Of a stretch of 64,000 nucleotides of DNA, positions 58,201 to 64,000 are shown piece after piece (the stretch's first letter is position 1; every line of letters begins with the position of its first letter). The notes beneath the pieces were generated by a model. That model had not been told where the DNA came from. It searched no databases and saw only the letters and a list, made by a program, of their open reading frames with translations. Source of the stretch: Dasyornis broadbenti (lineage: Eukaryota; Chordata; Aves; Passeriformes; Dasyornithidae). The translations under genes and the position numbers were made by a program. The DNA is taken from positions 730,512 to 794,511 of the forward strand of contig VZRN01006293.1 of the NCBI GenBank assembly GCA_013397935.1, given 5' to 3'.

Positions 58201-60601
58201 TCAGGCTGCTGGTTACATACATGATTCACAATATTACACATCCTACAAAATATACCGAGAGAGAGTCCTATTCCATAGGTCATATGCACCTAGTACAAAC
58301 TGTGTGGAATTTTGATAATGTTTCCTTGATTTTTAAACTGTTTTAAAATCAATTTATGTAAAAACATAAACATCAGTTAATGTATAAACATGTTCAAATA
58401 CATAGTAAAATTTCGCTTGTTTTTAATTCTCCCCTTCAACACAGCTATGGCTTGCAATTCAAGTGGCTTGAGCCGTCAGTTGGTCAACGATTTCAGAGTA
58501 CATTATATCCTCTACATAAAGAGTAGTAGGAAAGTTGTTTGCTATCTAATTGTGTCGGAAGAGCTGAGCCACTTTAAGAATAGGGTGCCAATCTTCTCCT
58601 GAGAATGCTGACATCTAGCTCAATGCCAAGGAAGAAACTAAGAACCTTTTCATCAGCCGTGTTGGACTACTCTCAAGATGATACAAAATGTTCTCAGCAC
58701 TGTTTAGAAAAGCAAAATCTGAATTGTGGCAAGCAGTATGAGATTCTTATACCCTCCTACAAGTTCCTGACCATAAGAGACTCTGAAGATCCTTCGTTCA
58801 TTTTCAAAGCAGATCCAAAAGGTTTTTTTCTAAATGAAGCAGGCCAAGACATAAAGGAAGAAAGATGACTTAGCTCTCACTGATGTCATGACATGAATCA
58901 GAGGCCTCAGAATAGCTAAAGTAAATATAGTACTGAAATAGGAAGTCATGATTAATAGGGACTTGTAAAAAGTTACATTTTCATGTATCCCCAGTTCTAA
59001 AATAATTTCTTCCTTCCAAATACAAAATTATACTGGAGTTCCCAGTATACCCAGAAACAGCTTTTCAACGCAATATTATTTCAATGGTATGCTTCTATTC
59101 CACCAGTACACATTTTTTTTAAATTTTATTTTCTTCGCTTCTTTAACTTTTAGAACTAGCAAGAACTGTCTATCCCTTCAGCAACATCCATCAAAAGAAA
59201 TTTATTTTTAATTAAGTTGAATGTAGTTTTCAATAGCCTGGCGAATTTTTTCAGGAGCAAGCCTATGGCTGATAGAAATGATTAGTTTATACTGTTGCAC
59301 TGTCCCTGGAAAATGTGGAAGGGACACTGTGTCCAGAGATGTACTAGACCCCAAAAAGAGAACAAACTGTCAAAATGTCTGTATCTGCCACATTGTTTTC
59401 TCTCAAAGTAACTGTGCTGCCCTAGAAGCACCACTCACCTGCGCTCTTTACATCCCTTCTACCCAAATGAAAATATGATCATGGGCACTGATTTTACACA
59501 TTAGACATAGTCATACTCCTTTGAGCAAGTGCATTGTTAGCCAGTATGTTCAAATTTTTCAGTATTTTGCAATGAGCGCTGGTATGCATCAGCACAAATA
59601 AAAACTACATTAATCTTTAAATTCAAATAGTGATGCATTTACTGCTGTTTTCAAAAGGGATCTTTCATAGAGTTCTAATCTCAGTGTCATCTTTCACTTG
59701 CCCTCCCTGTCCATTTGCCTTCCCTTTTCCTTCTGAAACCAAAACCCAGACAGGGACAAGGCAGTTAGGAACTAAGCGCTGTTTTCCTTGGTTCTCAGAC
59801 AGTTTACATAAGACGTAATGAACCACATGCCATCATTAAGGTCTCTTGTATATTTCCCTCATGTACTAGCTGATATACAGCCTACCAAGTCAGTGTGAAG
59901 AGGTAAGGTTTCATTATTCTCCCTCTGTCATACTCAAGCGTTTGCACAGAAAAGAAGCACTGAGATTGATTAATGTGCAAAAGACATTAGGATGGATGGT
60001 TGCTTTCAGTAAATCACATAATCTATTGACAGTTCACTTACTGAGGTTTATTGTTGACTCATGTATAGACGGACAACTAGGAAAAATATATTTTCTGGCT
60101 ACTATGTGCCAGCCTCTCCTAGAAATATTACTTTATAATATATGAAGTTCCAACATCAAAGCAAAATTAATATAATTCCTCCAAAATTCCCCAAACACCA
60201 AGATTTCAGACGTAAGCCTGACAAGGAATCCAGGCTGATTATCAGAATTATACTTCAATCAAGCTTAATTCAACAGATTGCTCATAGCACAGCAACAATA
60301 ACCAGTGACACTACTGTTGGAGACTGAAATAGTATAGTTTATGACTCAAGCATCTTCATGAAAGATTTTTTCCTATTATAGCAAAACTGTGTTACAAAAG
60401 CTACAGAGAAGGATACCGCACCCTGAATGGGGCCCTGAACTGCATTGCTCACTGCCCACTGATCACAGATAAGGTCAGTAACAACTCACCTGGGAGTAAA
60501 GGATACATTCACAGAGGGATCACTCGTAGCACCTTCGGGGTGGAGGCCATAGCACAGAACCTCACACCAAAGGGTGGCGGGGGAGAAGCTTTGGGTGTGA
60601 A
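55207..60601. other. Non-coding; unique AT-rich sequence
   Basis: No repeat or gene recognised. Two consecutive short frames at 58390-58602 and 58605-58868 (+) have no domain that I recognise. The stretch 60410-60600 is GC-richer and of unknown origin. Confidence 0.45.
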
Positions 60602-60929
60602 AAACCCAGAAAGGTTTGAAATATACCCAAAAACCTGATTAAGAAAGAGAAAAGAAAGAAATAGAAAAAAGAGGTGTGCGTGGGGGGGCAGGGAATGGGG
60701 ACAGAGAGAGAGTGACAGGGGTTAGATGGAAACATATCACCCTTTCAGGGGTCCCAACGACATCTGGTTACTCCCATTCCAGAAGGGTGATATGTTTCCA
60801 TCTAACCCCTGTCANTTTCTTTCTCTTTGCCTGTTTCACTATTTATATATCACATTTTTTTGGCACCAGCATCTAACCTCGTTTGGTTTTAATCAGGTTT
60901 TTGGGTATATTTCAAACTTTTCTGGGTTT
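60602..60929. repeat. Nested inverted repeat with an ambiguous base
   Basis: The outer arms, 60602-60640 and 60891-60929 (39 bases), are reverse complements with one mismatch. The inner arms, 60713-60744 and 60783-60814 (32 bases), are perfect. The intervening DNA (60641-60712 against 60815-60890) does not pair except for short purine/pyrimidine runs (about 'aaagagaaagaaa'). The only N in the window (60815) touches the inner right arm. This could be a genuine palindrome or an assembly fold-back. Confidence 0.85.
60641..60712. repeat. Purine-rich low-complexity tract
   Basis: The left interval between the arms of the inverted repeat is nearly all A and G, including a G run of seven near 60682-60688 and GA repeats at about 60703-60712. 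Confidence 0.75.
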
Positions 60930-62692
60930 GATCTGCTTTATTCGCAGAGACTTAATTTCCTCTGCTCTTTTGTGTTTAAACTGGATTGTAACAACTACTT
61001 GTAAAGCACTGAACTGCATACACTTTTTTCTCTTTAGCGAGTAGTCAGTTCCATGAGTTATCCAACCAGCTATTTTGGAGCATCTCTTCATTAGCAGCAG
61101 AAATAAGAACACCATTTGACCTACTAGAAGCTATGCCTGTAATTTTCAAAAAGCAGAGCCTGGAGTTGGTTCTAAAGATCTTCTCTAGACTGCCTGGGTT
61201 TAATGGTAAAAAAGCCCCAAGCACAGCCAAACTGTAAAATCTTAGAATCCAGTATGAGTTCTTTGAACACATTTGCTTGTTAATTACTCTGCCATATTTC
61301 GGAAGGAGCAACAGTGTTAATGAAAACATAAAACATATGCAAATGAAAAGGAACAGTGCAAATGCAATGAAACCTCTCATTGTAATTAAACTTAATATTT
61401 ATATAGCATTTCACAGTTGGAGAACACAAAAAATGATAGTTGAATCAATTTGAGGTTAATGGTGCTTTCTCTTACACTTCAGAACAAAGGAAAAAACCCT
61501 AAGTCCTCCATCATATCACAAAAAGGCAATAAAGATTATGGCTCCAGTTTAGAACAAGACATTTGTCACCCTGCTCAGTGTGAGCACATATCAGTATGTC
61601 ATAGCCTAAGTTACAAACAAGAGTGGCATCTTTTGCTGTTAATCAGAAGTACAATTCAGACTATATAGGCATAGCCAGGCAAGCCTTTCAGCAGCACTAG
61701 AATCTGTCCAATGGTCACAATTTTGCCCTGTAGCTAAGTAGAAAAGCAGTATCATAATATGTATCAGTTCAGCTAAATATTTTCAAACTTGTTCACATCT
61801 ACCTGTTTGCTTGACAGTGATTTACTTGCACTACAGTATACATGCTCTATAAACACCCAAATTTGAAGTCTTCATTTCCATACATTTCAGCATCATTTTG
61901 TGTTAACCTTATAATGGAGTATTATGTTTGTTTATGTTATATTCTTCTCTGTGTTATCCTCAGACTTCTCCCCTCAAGCATGACTGTCTCCTTGCTGTCT
62001 ACTACGCAACACATTATTCTTTCTTAACTCCAAAATTCAGGTAATTCATAAGAAATTCCTCATGATTTTTTTAACATTACTTTCCTTTCCTTTCATTAAC
62101 ACAGAAACTTCTCACTCTGGACCCAGCTTTGAAAGTTCTCTCTCTTGATCCAACTGCACATGTGGGTCTAGTTTACTGGGTTATCTAATCTCTCTGGGAA
62201 TTATTTTTTTTAAACTTTATTTTATGCATTTGAAGTGCTAAATATTGTATTTTGTCTTTCTAATTGCCTGTTTGCATTTGATTTACACAACTTACTATTT
62301 TTTTTCCTTACATTATAGGAGAATTTGTTTTATTACCATGATGAAAAAGCCCCCCAAAAAACCCAAACCCTAAGTCATCAAACAAATTTTTTGAATCAGG
62401 ATTTTTAAAGCTGATTAGTAGTTTGTGTTTTCTTAACATCCTAGTGCTCAACTTAGAACATTTACAATGGAACTTTCATTAGTAGAAGATTAATTACCTC
62501 TTTCTGGACAAATCAGCCTATATAAGAAAGCTGAAGTTTATCCAAAGTGGAGATATTCATAGTTCCCTCTTTTATTCTGACATCTAGTGATAAATTAAAA
62601 CAGGCAGATTCTTTTTTTGAAAATTACACAGTAAACCGTAGTAAACCATTCACAGAATAAATTCTGCAAACAGTGGTGCTATTGTTACTATG
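60930..62692. other. Non-coding; unique AT-rich sequence
   Basis: No gene or repeat recognised. A 111-codon minus frame at 61045-61380 has a hydrophobic start but no recognised domain. Confidence 0.5.
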
Positions 62693-63484
62693 GGAAGTCC
62701 CCATTGACTGGAGGATACCCAGTGTGATGCCCATCGACAAGAAGGGTCAGAAGGATGATCCAGAGAGCTGCAGGCCTGTCAGCCTGATGTTGGTGTCAGG
62801 GATGGTTATGGACCAGATCATCTAGAATGCCATCACATGGCATATATGAGATAAGCAGGATATCAGGCTCGGACAGCAGGGGTTTGTGAGAGGCAGGTCC
62901 TGCTTGACCAACCTGGCTGTCTTCTATGACAAGGTAACCCACATACAGATGAGGGGAAGGCTGTGGATGTTGCCTAGACTTCAGCAAAGCCTTTTTCAGT
63001 GTTTCCCACAGCATTCTCCAAGAGAAACTGGCTGCTCATGGCTTTGATAGATACACTGTTCACTGGATCAAAAACTGGATGGATGATAGGGCCCAGAGGA
63101 TGGTGGTGAATGGAGTTACATCCAGCTGACAGCCAGTCACAAGTGGTGCTCCCCAAGGCTCAGTATTTGGGTCAGGCCTGTTTAGTAGTTTTATTGATGA
63201 TCTGGAGGAGGGAATAAAGTGCAATCTCAGTCAACTTTGCAGACAATATAAAGTTGGGCAGAAGTGTTGATAAGTTTGAGAGCAGAAAGGCTCTAGAGAG
63301 GGATCCAGATAGGCTGGATCCATGGACCAATGATAAATGTATGAGGGTCAATAAGGCCAAGTGCCAGGCCCTGCACTTGGGTCACAACAACCCCATGCAA
63401 TGCCACAGGCTGGGGACAGAGTGGCTGGAAAGCTGCCCAGCAGAAAAGGACCTGGGGATGTTGGCTGGCAGCTGTTGGACATGA
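62693..63484 (+). pseudogene. CR1 reverse-transcriptase remnant
   Basis: Readable pieces in order are 'KKGQKDDPESCRPVSL' (about 62740-62790), the 'GFVRGRSCLTNL' region (about 62881-62916), the 'FIDDLEEG' region (about 63190) and the motif C box FADN at 63236-63247, where the second catalytic Asp is Asn. A 76-codon frame at 63254-63484 keeps 'NKAKCQALHLGHNNP', the usual sequence after motif C. A stop after 'DQII' and frame changes around 62940-63010 inactivate it. Confidence 0.85.
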
Positions 63485-64000
63485 GCCAGGGTGTGCCCAG
63501 GTGTCCAAGAAGACCAATGGCATCCTGGCCTGTATCAGCAATAGTGTGGCCAGCAGGACTGGGGCAGTGTTTGACCCAGGGTTTGACCCCCTGTACTCAG
63601 CACTTTGAGGGTACACCACAAATCCTGTGCTCAGTTTTCGGCCCTTCCCTTCAAGAAAGACACTGAGGTGATGGAATGTGTCAACAAAGCTGGAGAAGTG
63701 TCTGGATCGCAAGTGTTATGAGGAGCAGCTGAGGGAGCTGGGGATGTTTATCCTGGATCAAAGGAGCTTCAGGGGGACCTTATCAATCTCCACAACTACT
63801 GAAAGGAGGCTGTAGTGGGAAGGATGTCAGTCACTTCTCCCAATAACAAGCATAGAAGAAGAGAAAACAGCTTCCAGTTGCATCAGGAAAGCTTTACACT
63901 GGATATTAGTAAAAATCGCTTCACAAAACTGTTATCAAGCATTGGAACAGGCTGCCCAGGGAACTGACTGAGTCACCATCCCTGGACATATTTAAAAGAC
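62693..64000 (+). mobile_element. CR1 LINE with RT remnant, cut by window end
   Basis: It begins in the RT fingers region ('gtccccattgactggagga'), passes 'cagcctgatgttggtg', 'gcaggtcctgcttgaccaac', 'tgctccccaaggctcagta', 'aaggacctggggatgttgg' and 'gagggagctggggatgttta', and reaches 'catatttaaaagac' at the window edge, about 100 bases short of the expected tail. It is the same general CR1 type as 1352-2183, but longer. Confidence 0.92.

Noticed and set aside
58390..58868. Two consecutive short plus frames as a small gene
   Set aside because: They are in different frames with a stop between them, have no domain, and lie in AT-rich unique DNA; I could not support an exon structure.
60482..60495. 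Short match to a 28S rRNA phrase ('taacaactcacctg')
   Set aside because: Only 14 bases agree with remembered 28S sequence and the flanks do not, so chance is the better explanation.

Overview
This window looks like non-coding nuclear DNA from a bird, most likely a passerine. Chicken-repeat-1 (CR1) LINE copies occur throughout on both strands, with typical avian 3' ends. Several LTR families are of the avian endogenous-retrovirus type. A SINE at 29096-29236 has a tRNA-Ile-like head joined to a CR1-like tail, the layout of the passerine family TguSINE1. Base composition is mostly AT-rich. I found no host protein-coding gene, no functional tRNA or rRNA gene, no CRISPR array and no bacterial-type operon. 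The window is probably a gene desert or part of a long intron.

Layout: 1-84 is a CR1 tail. 1352-2183 is a CR1 3' portion (+). 6316-9770 is a long CR1 (-) that keeps recognisable endonuclease and reverse-transcriptase regions and is split by a solo LTR (9070-9666) flanked by a 5-bp target duplication. 9771-16876 is mostly unique sequence with one MIR-like relic and one short CR1. At 16877-18359 two LTR pieces lie back to back in opposite orientation. 20535-22948 holds a CR1 fragment followed by the 3' part of an ERVL-like element (+). 24079-24379 is CR1 (-). 26348-26888 is a probable solo LTR. 29096-29236 is the SINE. 38264-39327 is a solo LTR (+) of the same family as 17271-18359 (-). 43410-43535 and 46333-46447 are CR1 tails. 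48398-54696 is the largest unit, a decayed ERVL-like provirus on the minus strand with gag, protease, RT, RNase H and integrase remnants and no env. CR1 tails follow at 54701 and 55111. 60602-60929 is a nested inverted repeat containing the only ambiguous base (N, 60815). 62693 to the window end is a CR1 (+) with RT remnants, cut by the window edge.

All coding remnants belong to retrotransposons and are broken by stops, frameshifts and lost catalytic residues. The pieces therefore do not work together as a system; they record successive insertions. I saw no convincing new biological system. The items most worth checking are the inverted repeat with the N, the inverted pair of about 1.07-kb LTRs 20 kb apart, the nested LTR in CR1, the SINE as a clade marker, and two weak exon-like stretches (11640-12030 and 45229-45480). 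Subfamily names come from memory of repeat families and were not searched.
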